This document shows, piece by piece, positions 26,565 through 34,335 of a stretch of 64,000 nt of DNA; position 1 is the first letter of the stretch; every line of letters begins with the position of its first letter. Under the pieces are notes generated by a model that did no database searches, was not told the DNA's origin, and worked only from the letters and a program-made list of their open reading frames with translations. This DNA is from Thiohalorhabdus sp. Cl-TMA (GTDB taxonomy: Bacteria > Pseudomonadota > Gammaproteobacteria > Thiohalorhabdales > Thiohalorhabdaceae): NCBI RefSeq assembly GCF_041821045.1, contig NZ_JBGUAW010000001.1:62001-126000 (forward strand). Reading direction: 5' to 3'. Both the position numbers and the translations under genes were made by a program.

Positions 26565-27382
26565 GTCCCTACCGGTCGGGTCCCGGGTTGGCTGCGGTCC
26601 TCTTCCTGGTCGTCTCGCCGGCTTCCTTGGCCGGTGCCTGGATGCGTTCGGGCGGGGAATACAGCTATACAACGGGAATGGGGTATGTCACCCATTCCCG
26701 TTACTTCGACTCGAATAGCCGGCCCCGCCCCGCCCCCTGCACCACGCGGGATGCCTATTTCGACCAGTATTTGGAATACGGGTATTCCTACTACCACACC
26801 ATTTTCGCCGGCCTCCACACGACTCGGCGCTCCTGTGGTGGCGACCGCCGTCTGGACGGCGGTGACCTGGAGTTGGGGATACGAGGGCGCCTGAATCTCT
26901 TCCGTAATGGCCGCACATGGGAGGCTGCCCTCTTGCTGCCATCCGGCGAGGGCGCCAGCGGCCCTTCGCGACCCGGTGTCGAGCATTACGGCCTGGAGCT
27001 GGGGCTCCATGGGCGGTTCGCGGCGGGCGGCCCCTTCCATGCGCACCGGTATTTCTCCACCGGCGCGGAGGTCCGCCTCTGGGAGGGGGTGCCCTCGGAG
27101 CACTTCCTCACCTATATGGAATATTCCTGGCCCGCGGGCAGCTTGGACCTCCAGGCCGGGCTGCACGGGAATTTTTCCCTGCGCAACGGGGCGGACGGGA
27201 TCGGCTGGGGTAGTGAGTCCCCCGTGGATGATTACGATCGGATCCGGGTGCGGGCCTCCCTGGGGCAGCCGCTTGGCGGTGAATGGTCCGTGGATTACAA
27301 GGTCGTCCGGGTGGTCTGGGGGCGAAATATGGATGCAAGCACCGAGGTGGGCATAAGCTTCGGCCGGACATGGATGGAGTGA
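26561..27382 (+). CDS. Predicted outer-membrane beta-barrel protein
   Basis: 273 aa from an ATG that overlaps the hydrolase stop (ATGA). A signal peptide (GLAAVLFLVVSPASLAGA) is followed by alternating hydrophobic/polar strands rich in Tyr, Gly and Arg (GGEYSYTTGMGYVTHSRYF, YLEYGYSYYHTIFAGLHT, LELGLHGRF, FLTYMEYSWPAGSLDLQAGL) and a C-terminal strand ending GISFGRTWME. Two cysteines (in PAPCTTR and RRSCGGD) could form a disulfide. I read it as a 10-12 strand porin-like exit or structural component for the polymer. No named family is recognised. Confidence 0.72.
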   Translation: MSPYRSGPGLAAVLFLVVSPASLAGAWMRSGGEYSYTTGMGYVTHSRYFDSNSRPRPAPCTTRDAYFDQYLEYGYSYYHTIFAGLHTTRRSCGGDRRLDGGDLELGIRGRLNLFRNGRTWEAALLLPSGEGASGPSRPGVEHYGLELGLHGRFAAGGPFHAHRYFSTGAEVRLWEGVPSEHFLTYMEYSWPAGSLDLQAGLHGNFSLRNGADGIGWGSESPVDDYDRIRVRASLGQPLGGEWSVDYKVVRVVWGRNMDASTEVGISFGRTWME

Positions 27383-27390
27383 CAGAGGCA

Positions 27391-29256
27391 ATGGGCGGGA
27401 AGGCGTGGGCAGTGCTTCAGAGGATGGTCCTGGTGGGCTCCTTGATTGCCCTGGCTGCGGGGTGCGCACAGGGGCCGCAACCGGAACGGGAGGCGCTTTC
27501 CAAGGCCGATTTGCCCCGAGGGCATGAGCTGGTGCGTAACAATCCAGTACTGGAGCCCGGCGACCTGAAGGTGCTTGATCTGGAAATGGATCCTCTCGAT
27601 GCGCGCGTTTTATTCCGCAAGGAGCCATTCGACCGGTCCTCCTTTCCGGTCACTCTGCTGGTGGATGGTGCGCGTCACGAGGGCCGGGTGGAGGTGCTGG
27701 GCAGCTCTTCCCGACGCTTTGCCAAAAAGTCCATCCTGATCAAGCTCCGCGAGGGGGAGGCATGGCGGGGTCAGCGCCGCATTGCCCTGGACGCCATGGC
27801 AAACGATGGCTCCATGATGCGAGAGCGCCTGGCCTGGGACACCATCGAAGCCCTGGGCATGGCGGCACCCCGGGTGCGCTACCGCCGTTTGCACATTAAC
27901 GGTGAGCTGATCGGGGTTTTCCTCCAGACCGAATGGATCCGGCCTGCCCTTTTCGCCCGCTTTGGCCTCGGTACCGAGGGGGTGCTGTTCAGCCCGGATT
28001 CCAGCGCGTTCTGCGGAGACCTCACCCCGATGGATGCCGGGAGGGCGGCGGAGTGCTGGAACGTGCTTTCCTCCGGTGGCGACGGGATCCGCCCCATCGT
28101 GAAGCTGGGTCGCCGCATAGATGCCACGCCCGTAGAGGAATTTGATACCTTCCTGGCCGAGCACTTCCATGTGGATTCGGTTATAGATTGGTTCCTGATC
28201 AATACCCTGACCAATAACGGTGATACCTACAACAAGAACTATTTCCTGTACCGCGCACCTGCCGATAGCCGCTGGACGGTGGTTCCCTTCGACTATGATC
28301 TCACCTTCGGCCACAACTTCGATCCCTATCTGGCCTACCCGCGCAATATCTTCAATGAGCACTTCGTCTACTACTATCCGCCCCAGTTGGGCGCCTACAG
28401 CCCGCTTAAGGAAAAGGTCCTACGCAACGATGCGCTGCGCGGCCGTTTCCTTACGCGGCTGCGCCATTTGATGGGGCTGAAGCCGGCCGGGTACGGGAAG
28501 GAAAGCTTCGGGCTGTGGCACCCGGAGGTGATGGGAGAGCGCATCGCGGCACTGCGCGAGGCGCTAAAGAGCTATGCCCGTCTTGATCGGTATCAGCCGC
28601 AGAGCCGGGTAGGCTTCCGGCGCGAAGTGGAAACGGTGGCCTACTATACCCGGGCGCGATGGCATTATCTGCGAGCCAAGATGTTCGGGCGCTTCCCCTG
28701 GAATGCCGACTCTGCCCATTGGGATCCCCAAGAGGCTCCCCCGCCGCCGCCCCTCCCGGAAACCCTTTACGCTGCCGATACCACCTGGCAAGCCGGGGAC
28801 GGGGATTCGCTGGCCATGGTGGCCCCAGGGTACGGTTACATCCTGGCTATGCTGGATGATATCCGACCAGGCGATACGGCCCGGCTGCGCTTTTCCGTCG
28901 AAGTGGACATGAACCAGCCTCCCGCGGTAGCGCCGCCGCTGATGGACCCGAGGCAGTGCGTCCAGCGCACCTGGTTCCTCATCCTCAAGACTCCCGCCGA
29001 CCATGTCCGGGCGGATCTGACTCTGGAATACCTGCAGGAGAATAGCAAGCGGAATGAGCTCGGGGAGTGGCTTGATGAGGGCTTCCTGGAGCTTTGGCTC
29101 TACGGCGGGCGGGGGTGGTGGCCCTTGAATGCTCGTACCAATCCGGAAGCCAATACGCTGCAAGCCTCCCGAGTGGTTCTGCCCAGCGGCAGGCTGTTGC
29201 GGTTCGTCGCCTGTAGCCCGGGAGTCGTGGAACGGGCGCAGAGGGACCCGGGTTGA
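27391..29256 (+). CDS. CotH-family kinase, predicted lipoprotein
   Basis: 621 aa from the ATG at 27391 (ATG 27370 is possible). A signal peptide ends in a lipobox LAAGC (C25), so the protein should be exported and lipidated. The body matches the CotH kinase fold: RVEVLGSSSRRFAKKSILIKL with the nucleotide-contacting basic residues, ALDAMANDGSMMRERLAWD, then NNGDTYNKNYFLYR (276-289) and PFDYDLTFG (299-307) containing the metal-binding and catalytic acids (D301, D303). Spore-coat CotH proteins phosphorylate proteins using ATP. A C-terminal beta-rich domain of about 140 residues is extra. The substrate is unknown; envelope proteins or the barrel next door are candidates. Confidence 0.85.
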   Translation: MGGKAWAVLQRMVLVGSLIALAAGCAQGPQPEREALSKADLPRGHELVRNNPVLEPGDLKVLDLEMDPLDARVLFRKEPFDRSSFPVTLLVDGARHEGRVEVLGSSSRRFAKKSILIKLREGEAWRGQRRIALDAMANDGSMMRERLAWDTIEALGMAAPRVRYRRLHINGELIGVFLQTEWIRPALFARFGLGTEGVLFSPDSSAFCGDLTPMDAGRAAECWNVLSSGGDGIRPIVKLGRRIDATPVEEFDTFLAEHFHVDSVIDWFLINTLTNNGDTYNKNYFLYRAPADSRWTVVPFDYDLTFGHNFDPYLAYPRNIFNEHFVYYYPPQLGAYSPLKEKVLRNDALRGRFLTRLRHLMGLKPAGYGKESFGLWHPEVMGERIAALREALKSYARLDRYQPQSRVGFRREVETVAYYTRARWHYLRAKMFGRFPWNADSAHWDPQEAPPPPPLPETLYAADTTWQAGDGDSLAMVAPGYGYILAMLDDIRPGDTARLRFSVEVDMNQPPAVAPPLMDPRQCVQRTWFLILKTPADHVRADLTLEYLQENSKRNELGEWLDEGFLELWLYGGRGWWPLNARTNPEANTLQASRVVLPSGRLLRFVACSPGVVERAQRDPG

Positions 29257-30605
29257 GCCGCAACTGGGTCACCTTAGCCTTTCAACGTCTCTTGGGCCTG
29301 GTCACCGAAATCCGCCCTGACGAGCTGCAGACTACCCTGCGGCTCGCGGCCCGGATTTTCCTGGTTATGGTGGCGTACTATCTACTCAAGCCGACACGGG
29401 AAGCGCTGATACTGGCCGACGGAAGCGCCGAGCTGCGCAGCTACGCGGTGGCTTTCCAGGCCGGGCTTATGTTCTTGGTGCTGCCACTATACAGCCACTT
29501 CTCTCGTCGCTACGCGGGCGAGGGAATCTTCGTGGGTGTGACCCTCTTTTTCATCTCCAATCTCGGGCTGTTCTATTTCCTGGGTACCGGGGGTGCGCGC
29601 CTGGGGCTGGTTTTCTTTATATGGCTGGGGATTTTCAACGTCACCCAGATCGCCCAGTTCTGGGCCCTGGCGGCGCATGTCCATACCGTTCAATCCGGGC
29701 AGCGGCTATTTGCCTTCATTGCCCTGGGGGGCTCGTTGGGGGCGGTGGTGGGCTCCCAGCTGGCGGAGTGGCTCTTCGAGGTCCTAGGACCGTTCCAGCT
29801 CATGCTGGTGGCCATGGGGGTGCTGTTCTCGGCCATTTTCGCCGGAGGAAAGCTTCCGGGCCGTGCAGAGGGAGACCGTGAGGGGCGCCCGACGGGTATC
29901 GGGGCGCTACTCGGCGGACTCGTCCCCGTACTGAGGAGCCCCTATCTGCGAAAAATCGCCCTGTTCGTGGTGCTTCTCAACTGCATCAACACCATCGGCG
30001 AGTTCATCCTAGCGGAAATGGTGGTGGGCCACGTGGAAGCGACCCTTTCCCCGGGGGAGTCCAAGGAGGCCCGGATCGGCGCTTTCTATGCGGATTTCTT
30101 CGCCTGGGTGAATCTCCTAACCCTGCTGTTTCAGCTTTTCCTGGTCTCGCGTCTGTACCGCACGATCGGGGTGCAGGGTGCGTTGTTGGTGCTTCCCCTC
30201 ATCGCCCTATCCGGGTACATGTTGATGGCCTTCTTCCCGGTTTTCGCCGTAGTACGAGTGATCAAGGTCCTTGAGAACAGTACCGACTATTCTATTCAAA
30301 CCACGACCCGCCATGTTCTTTTCCTCCCGGAGACCACGGACGGGAAATATGCTGGTAAGACCACCATTGAGACCCTGTTCTGGCGAATGGGGGACCTTTT
30401 GCAGGCGGGAGTAGTGTTCCTAGGAGTCTCCTACCTGGGATTCAAAACCTCGGACTTCGCCTTGTTCAACCTGGGGCTGGCCGTCCTTTGGCTGCTAGTG
30501 GCCTTTCGAATCGCCCGTTCCTACCAGGTGCTCGCCGGTCCGCTGAATGCTGATGGGCCGTATGCCGGGGTACGAAAGACGCCGGCAACCGCCGCCCGGA
30601 AATGA
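29253..30605 (+). CDS. NTP/NDP exchange transporter-family (ADP/ATP translocase-like) membrane protein
   Basis: 450 aa, about twelve membrane helices, starting at a TTG that overlaps the CotH stop. The segment LVMVAYYLLKPTREALILADG near residue 40 is the N-terminal hallmark of the TLC nucleotide carrier and related MFS proteins. Later helices (FNVTQIAQFWALAAHVHTV, LFAFIALGGSLGAVVGSQLA, VLENSTDYSIQTTTRHVLFL) also fit that family. The basic TTTRHVLFLPETTDGKYAGK loop may contact substrate phosphates. Its substrate is not proven: some family members carry other solutes. Last gene of the island operon. Confidence 0.8.
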   Translation: MSRNWVTLAFQRLLGLVTEIRPDELQTTLRLAARIFLVMVAYYLLKPTREALILADGSAELRSYAVAFQAGLMFLVLPLYSHFSRRYAGEGIFVGVTLFFISNLGLFYFLGTGGARLGLVFFIWLGIFNVTQIAQFWALAAHVHTVQSGQRLFAFIALGGSLGAVVGSQLAEWLFEVLGPFQLMLVAMGVLFSAIFAGGKLPGRAEGDREGRPTGIGALLGGLVPVLRSPYLRKIALFVVLLNCINTIGEFILAEMVVGHVEATLSPGESKEARIGAFYADFFAWVNLLTLLFQLFLVSRLYRTIGVQGALLVLPLIALSGYMLMAFFPVFAVVRVIKVLENSTDYSIQTTTRHVLFLPETTDGKYAGKTTIETLFWRMGDLLQAGVVFLGVSYLGFKTSDFALFNLGLAVLWLLVAFRIARSYQVLAGPLNADGPYAGVRKTPATAARK

Positions 30606-30608
30606 CCC

Positions 30609-30647
30609 CCACTAGCGATCCCGCTGTTAGCGAGGATTCGCTGGTGG
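30609..30647. terminator. Nested hairpin between convergent genes
   Basis: CCACTAGCGA (30609-30618) pairs with TCGCTGGTGG (30638-30647) at 9 of 10 positions plus a G-U pair. A second small stem, CGCT-GTT-AGCG, lies inside. It sits in the 58-bp gap between two convergent genes, a usual place for a bidirectional terminator, but there is no T-run on either side. Confidence 0.45.
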
Positions 30648-30663
30648 CCGCGAACTTACGGGG

Positions 30664-31950
30664 TTATCCGTAGGATTCCCAGTCCAAAATGTCGGCGATC
30701 CGGTTAACAGCGCCGCGGTGGGGTTCGAGGGTATCCCGACCGCTACGGCCCGCCGCCTGGGCCTCCCCAGGGTGCTGCAGGTACCGGCGCAGCGCGGCCA
30801 GGAGGTTGTTGACATTGGGGGCCTGCCGGGCGGCACCGGCCTGCTCCAGGATGCGGAGGACCTCCCGGTGGCGGTGGGCATAGGGCCCGTAGATCACCGG
30901 TCGCCCCGCCGCGGCCGCCGGCAGGGGGTCGGCGCCGGCGAAGCCCTGTATCCAGGTTCCGCCCAGAACCACCGTGTCGGCGGCGGCCAGGAACAGGCTT
31001 TCCTGATCTACGGCATCCAGCAGGTAAACCCGGGTGCCCTTGTGAATGGTGTCCCCGCGGGAGGCGAGTGCGGTATCCAGCTCGAAGCGGCCGAACCGTT
31101 CGGCGAGCTCCGGGGCGCGCCGGGGATCGGCGGGCACCAGCACCATGAGCCAGTGGGTGAAGGGCGAGGGAAGCTGCTGGCAGATGCCGGCCAGCAGCTC
31201 CTCCTCGCCGGGCTCGGTGCCCTGGAAAACCAGCAGGGGCCGCCCCCGAAGGGCGGAGCGAAGCTGCCGCGCCTCCCGGGAGGGGGTGGGCGAAGGGGCA
31301 TCAAGGAGGGGGTTGCCCACGGTTCGGATGCGCTCGCCGGGCACGCCGCGCTCCACCAGCGCCTGCCGCTCCTCCGCCTGCCCCAGCAGGACGGCGTCGG
31401 CACGCAGGATGCTCCCCCGGAACAGGCATGGCAGGCGCCGGGCCCAGCGCCAGGGGGCCGGGTACACCCCGCCGAGGAGCCACAGCCAGGGGATGCCCCG
31501 GCGGGCCAGGGCCCGGGACAGATTGGGCCACAGGCCCGGCCCGAGGCAGAGCGCCAGATCGGGGGAGACCGCTTCCAGGAAACGGCCCGCGGCGCCGGGG
31601 GCGTCCTCGGGCAGGAAGGCGGCCTGGATGCGGCCCGCTGCGCGCTCCTCCGCCTCCGCGCGGGCCGCTTCGGACACCACGGTGAGCACCACCACGCCTC
31701 CCGGGTGACGGTCCTGCCAGGCAGCCAGCAAGGGCCAGGCGGCATCCAGGCCCGCCCGGGTCCCCGCGTGGAGCCACAAACGCGGGCGGCCTTCGGCTAC
31801 TGCGAGGCGCCCGCGGGGGTCGCGCCGGGAATCCTTGCGGCCCCGCTCCGGGGCGGGCAGCCGCGGGACCAGGCGGCGCAGGAGCCGATAGGCGCCCTCG
31901 CAAAGGCGGGCGGAAAGCGGCGGAGAGTTGCGCGGGGACTCGGAAGTCAT
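30664..31950 (-). CDS. WaaA-like 3-deoxy-D-manno-octulosonic-acid (Kdo) transferase
   Basis: 428 aa from the ATG at 31950. It has a GT-B layout: the N-terminal half RLWLHAGTRAGLDAAWPLLAA and LTVVSEAARAEAEERA fits the acceptor domain, with YPAPWRWARRLPCLFRGSILRAD matching the WaaA central region. The C-terminal half has LLVFQGTEPGEEELL, FTHWLMVLVPADPRRA and ADTVVLGGTWIQGFAGADPL-PAAAAGRPVIYGP. In standard WaaA the last motif reads GGxxxxxGGHNPLEPAA; here it is diverged. It may be a second, variant Kdo (or related) transferase acting on lipid A. It is divergent from the LpxL-like gene. Confidence 0.8.
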   Translation of the reverse strand: MTSESPRNSPPLSARLCEGAYRLLRRLVPRLPAPERGRKDSRRDPRGRLAVAEGRPRLWLHAGTRAGLDAAWPLLAAWQDRHPGGVVVLTVVSEAARAEAEERAAGRIQAAFLPEDAPGAAGRFLEAVSPDLALCLGPGLWPNLSRALARRGIPWLWLLGGVYPAPWRWARRLPCLFRGSILRADAVLLGQAEERQALVERGVPGERIRTVGNPLLDAPSPTPSREARQLRSALRGRPLLVFQGTEPGEEELLAGICQQLPSPFTHWLMVLVPADPRRAPELAERFGRFELDTALASRGDTIHKGTRVYLLDAVDQESLFLAAADTVVLGGTWIQGFAGADPLPAAAAGRPVIYGPYAHRHREVLRILEQAGAARQAPNVNNLLAALRRYLQHPGEAQAAGRSGRDTLEPHRGAVNRIADILDWESYG

Positions 31951-31980
31951 GGCGGTCCTACGGAAGCGGTGCAGGTACGG

Positions 31981-31986
31981 TACAAT
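31981..31986 (+). promoter_or_regulatory. Candidate -10 element for the LpxL-like gene
   Basis: TACAAT lies 29 bp upstream of the ATG at 32016, within the divergent gap. No clear -35 hexamer is present 16-18 bp upstream, so confidence is low. Confidence 0.3.
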
Positions 31987-32015
31987 ACGGCCTTTTGCCA
32001 ACCATCGAGAGGGTG

Positions 32016-32972
32016 ATGCCCGCCGAGGAATCCCAGCCCATCCGCCTGCGCCACCGATTGGAAGCGGCTGCCCTAGGGGGGCTGTTGCGCCTGCTGCGGG
32101 CCTTGCCGGCGCGTACCCGCTACGCCCTGGCCGGGCGCGTCGGGGAATGGGCCCGCCACATGGACCGGCGACACGCCCGGGTCGCCCGGGAATCCCTGGC
32201 CCTGCGCTACGGCGAGGAAACAGCCGACCAAAAGGTGCGGGAGGTGTTCCGGGAGCTCGGCCACCTGGCGGGGGAGATGGCCCTGCTGGAGCGCCTAAGT
32301 CCCCAGGAGCTCCAGTCCATGGTGACTGCGGTGGAAGGCCGGGAGCATCTGGAGGCGACAACCGCCGATCCGCGCGGGGTGCTGATCTTGAGCGTGCACG
32401 GCGGTAACTGGGAGCTGCTGGCCCAGAATCTTCCCCACTATGGCCTGAATCCGCTCCATGTGGTCTATCGGCCGCTGGATAACCCCCTGCTTGAGGACCG
32501 GCTGCGCGCCTGCCGGGAGCGCCACGGCGTCCACGCCATCGACCGGAGACGGTCGAGCAGGGAGGTGCTAGAGGCGCTTCGTCGCGGGGAGACGGTTGCC
32601 ATGCTCATGGACCAGCACCTGCGCGACAGCACCCGGATCTGGCTGCCCTTCCTCGGCGAGCCGGTCAGGGTTCCCACCACCTTCGCCCGCTTTGCCAAGA
32701 AATCCGGCTGCCTGGTTCTGCCCGCCTTCATGGTTCGGGAGGGGGCCGAGCGCTTCCGGTTGGTCTTCTTACCGACCATCGAGCCGGATCGTTTCGGGGA
32801 CGACGAGGACGGCATCCGGGACCTCACCGCCGAGACCGTGGCGGCCATGGAGGCGGGCATCGCCCTGGCTCCGGCCCAGTGGTTCTGGGTGCATCGGCGC
32901 TGGCGGAGCGAGCCCAGAGCCTTGCTTCCGGACCAGCGCCAACCCCCCTGGTCGGGGTCCGTGCGGCCGTAG
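32016..32972 (+). CDS. Lipid A biosynthesis acyltransferase (LpxL/LpxM family)
   Basis: 318 aa. The acyltransferase HX4E motif is H128 to E133 (SVHGGNWELLAQNL). Further family blocks are VYRPLDNPLLEDRLRACRERHG, AMLMDQHLRDSTRIWLPFLG (substrate-binding block) and WFWVHRRWRSEP at the C-terminus. These inner-membrane enzymes add the secondary acyl chains to Kdo2-lipid IVA, which fits the adjacent Kdo-transferase-like gene. The start at ATG 32016 (preceded by GAGAGGG) is preferred over TTG 31995. Which acyl position it serves cannot be said. Confidence 0.9.
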   Translation: MPAEESQPIRLRHRLEAAALGGLLRLLRALPARTRYALAGRVGEWARHMDRRHARVARESLALRYGEETADQKVREVFRELGHLAGEMALLERLSPQELQSMVTAVEGREHLEATTADPRGVLILSVHGGNWELLAQNLPHYGLNPLHVVYRPLDNPLLEDRLRACRERHGVHAIDRRRSSREVLEALRRGETVAMLMDQHLRDSTRIWLPFLGEPVRVPTTFARFAKKSGCLVLPAFMVREGAERFRLVFLPTIEPDRFGDDEDGIRDLTAETVAAMEAGIALAPAQWFWVHRRWRSEPRALLPDQRQPPWSGSVRP

Positions 32973-33134
32973 CCGGGGAAGAACCGCCCAGGAGGCTTGC
33001 TGCCCGCCGTTGGTATCGGCCTCGGTTCCGCGATTTCCGCTCCCCGCCCGGGAAGACGGAAAACCCGGCCGCGTCGGTGGCGGCAAGGCTGTCGCGGCCG
33101 GAGGCCGCTACCACGGTGGCCCGGGAGGGCCGGC

Positions 33135-33332
33135 TCAGCCCGCCTTGGAGTCTTCCCGCTTGAGGCGGTAGAGGATCCCGCAGTACGGACAGCGGTACTC
33201 CCCGCTCTCCGCCTCGTCGATGGGTAGGAAGACCCGCGGATGGGAATCCCAGGTGGTCATGTCCGGGGTGGGACAGTGCAGCGGCAGGTCGTCTTCGGTG
33301 ATGTCGATGGCGCGGTATTGGTTGGCCGTCAC
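33135..33332 (-). CDS. Small zinc-finger protein (zf-CHCC family)
   Basis: 65 aa from a GTG. Four metal ligands in the CHCC arrangement: C20 (PLHCPTP), H31 (WDSHPRVFLP), C48 and C51 (YRCPYCGILYRL). This is the zf-CHCC domain also found in the mitochondrial complex I subunit NDUFS6. It lies 11 bp after ilvE on the same strand, an arrangement common in proteobacteria. The function in bacteria is not established. Confidence 0.9.
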   Translation of the reverse strand: MTANQYRAIDITEDDLPLHCPTPDMTTWDSHPRVFLPIDEAESGEYRCPYCGILYRLKREDSKAG

Positions 33333-33343
33333 GGTGTGTTCCT

Positions 33344-34273
33344 TCAGTCCTGGTAGACGAAATCGAGCCAGTCCGCATGCCGGGCGTCCCGGCCGGCGAC
33401 CACGTCGAAGTAGCGGGTCTGCAGCCGCTGGGTCACCGGCCCGGCGCTACCCCCGCCGATGGTCCGGTTGTCCATCTCGCGGATGGGTACCACCTCCGCG
33501 GCGGTGCCGCTGAAGAAGGCCTCGTCGGCGATGTAGAAGGCGTCCCGCGTCAGGGGCTCCTCGCGGATCTCGATGCCCTCTTCCCGGGCCAGCTCCAGCA
33601 CCGTCTTGCGCGTGATGCCGTCCAGGGCGGTGGATAGCGGCGGGGTGTAGAGGATGCCGTCGCGGACCATGAAGATGTTCTCGCCGGGGCCCTCCGAGAC
33701 ATAGCCGTAGGGGTCGAGCAGCACCGCCTCGTCGAACCCCGCCTCCTTGGCCTCGCGATGGGCGAGCATGGAGTTGAAGTAGCCGCCGCTGAGCTTGGCC
33801 TTGGTCATGGTGATATTGGGATGGTGGCGCGTATAGCTGCTGGTCACCGCCCGGATGCCGTGCTTGAGGCCTTCGTCGCCGAGATAGGCACCCCACGGCC
33901 AGGCGGCCACCACCACGTGCACCTCCAGTCCGTGGGCATTGAGGCCCATGGCCTCGGAGCCGTAGAACACCAGGGGCCGGATGTAGCAGGCATCCAGCCC
34001 GTTGGCCCGGATTACCTGCCGCTGGGCCTCGTTGATGGTCTCCCGGGAATACGGCATGGGCATCTGCATGATGTGCGCGGAGTTGAACAGCCGCTGCGTA
34101 TGCTCTTCGAGCCGGAAGATGGCCGCGCCGCGCTCGGTGCTGTAGGCCCGTACGCCCTCGAACACCCCCATGCCGTAGTGGAGGGTGTGCGTGAGGACGT
34201 GGGTGGTGGCGTCCCGCCACTCGACGAGCTCCCCGTCCATCCAGATCTTGCCGTCGCGGTCGGCCATAGACAT
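33344..34273 (-). CDS. ilvE: Branched-chain amino acid aminotransferase
   Basis: 309 aa, a fold-type IV PLP enzyme making Leu, Ile and Val from their keto acids and glutamate. Start block KIWMDGELVEWRDATTHVLT and HYGMGVFEGVRAY. The PLP lysine is K160 in MTKAKLSGGYFNSML. GYVSEGPGENIFMV and FFSGTAAEVVPIREMD are the remaining signature blocks. A second ATG two codons in (34267) is possible. The small zinc-finger gene follows immediately. Confidence 0.96.
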   Translation of the reverse strand: MSMADRDGKIWMDGELVEWRDATTHVLTHTLHYGMGVFEGVRAYSTERGAAIFRLEEHTQRLFNSAHIMQMPMPYSRETINEAQRQVIRANGLDACYIRPLVFYGSEAMGLNAHGLEVHVVVAAWPWGAYLGDEGLKHGIRAVTSSYTRHHPNITMTKAKLSGGYFNSMLAHREAKEAGFDEAVLLDPYGYVSEGPGENIFMVRDGILYTPPLSTALDGITRKTVLELAREEGIEIREEPLTRDAFYIADEAFFSGTAAEVVPIREMDNRTIGGGSAGPVTQRLQTRYFDVVAGRDARHADWLDFVYQD

Positions 34274-34335
34274 GTTATTCGAGCTCCTGGTTCGCTAGCT
34301 AAGCGGAGATTCGCTTCGGGATTGGTGGGGCCGCC

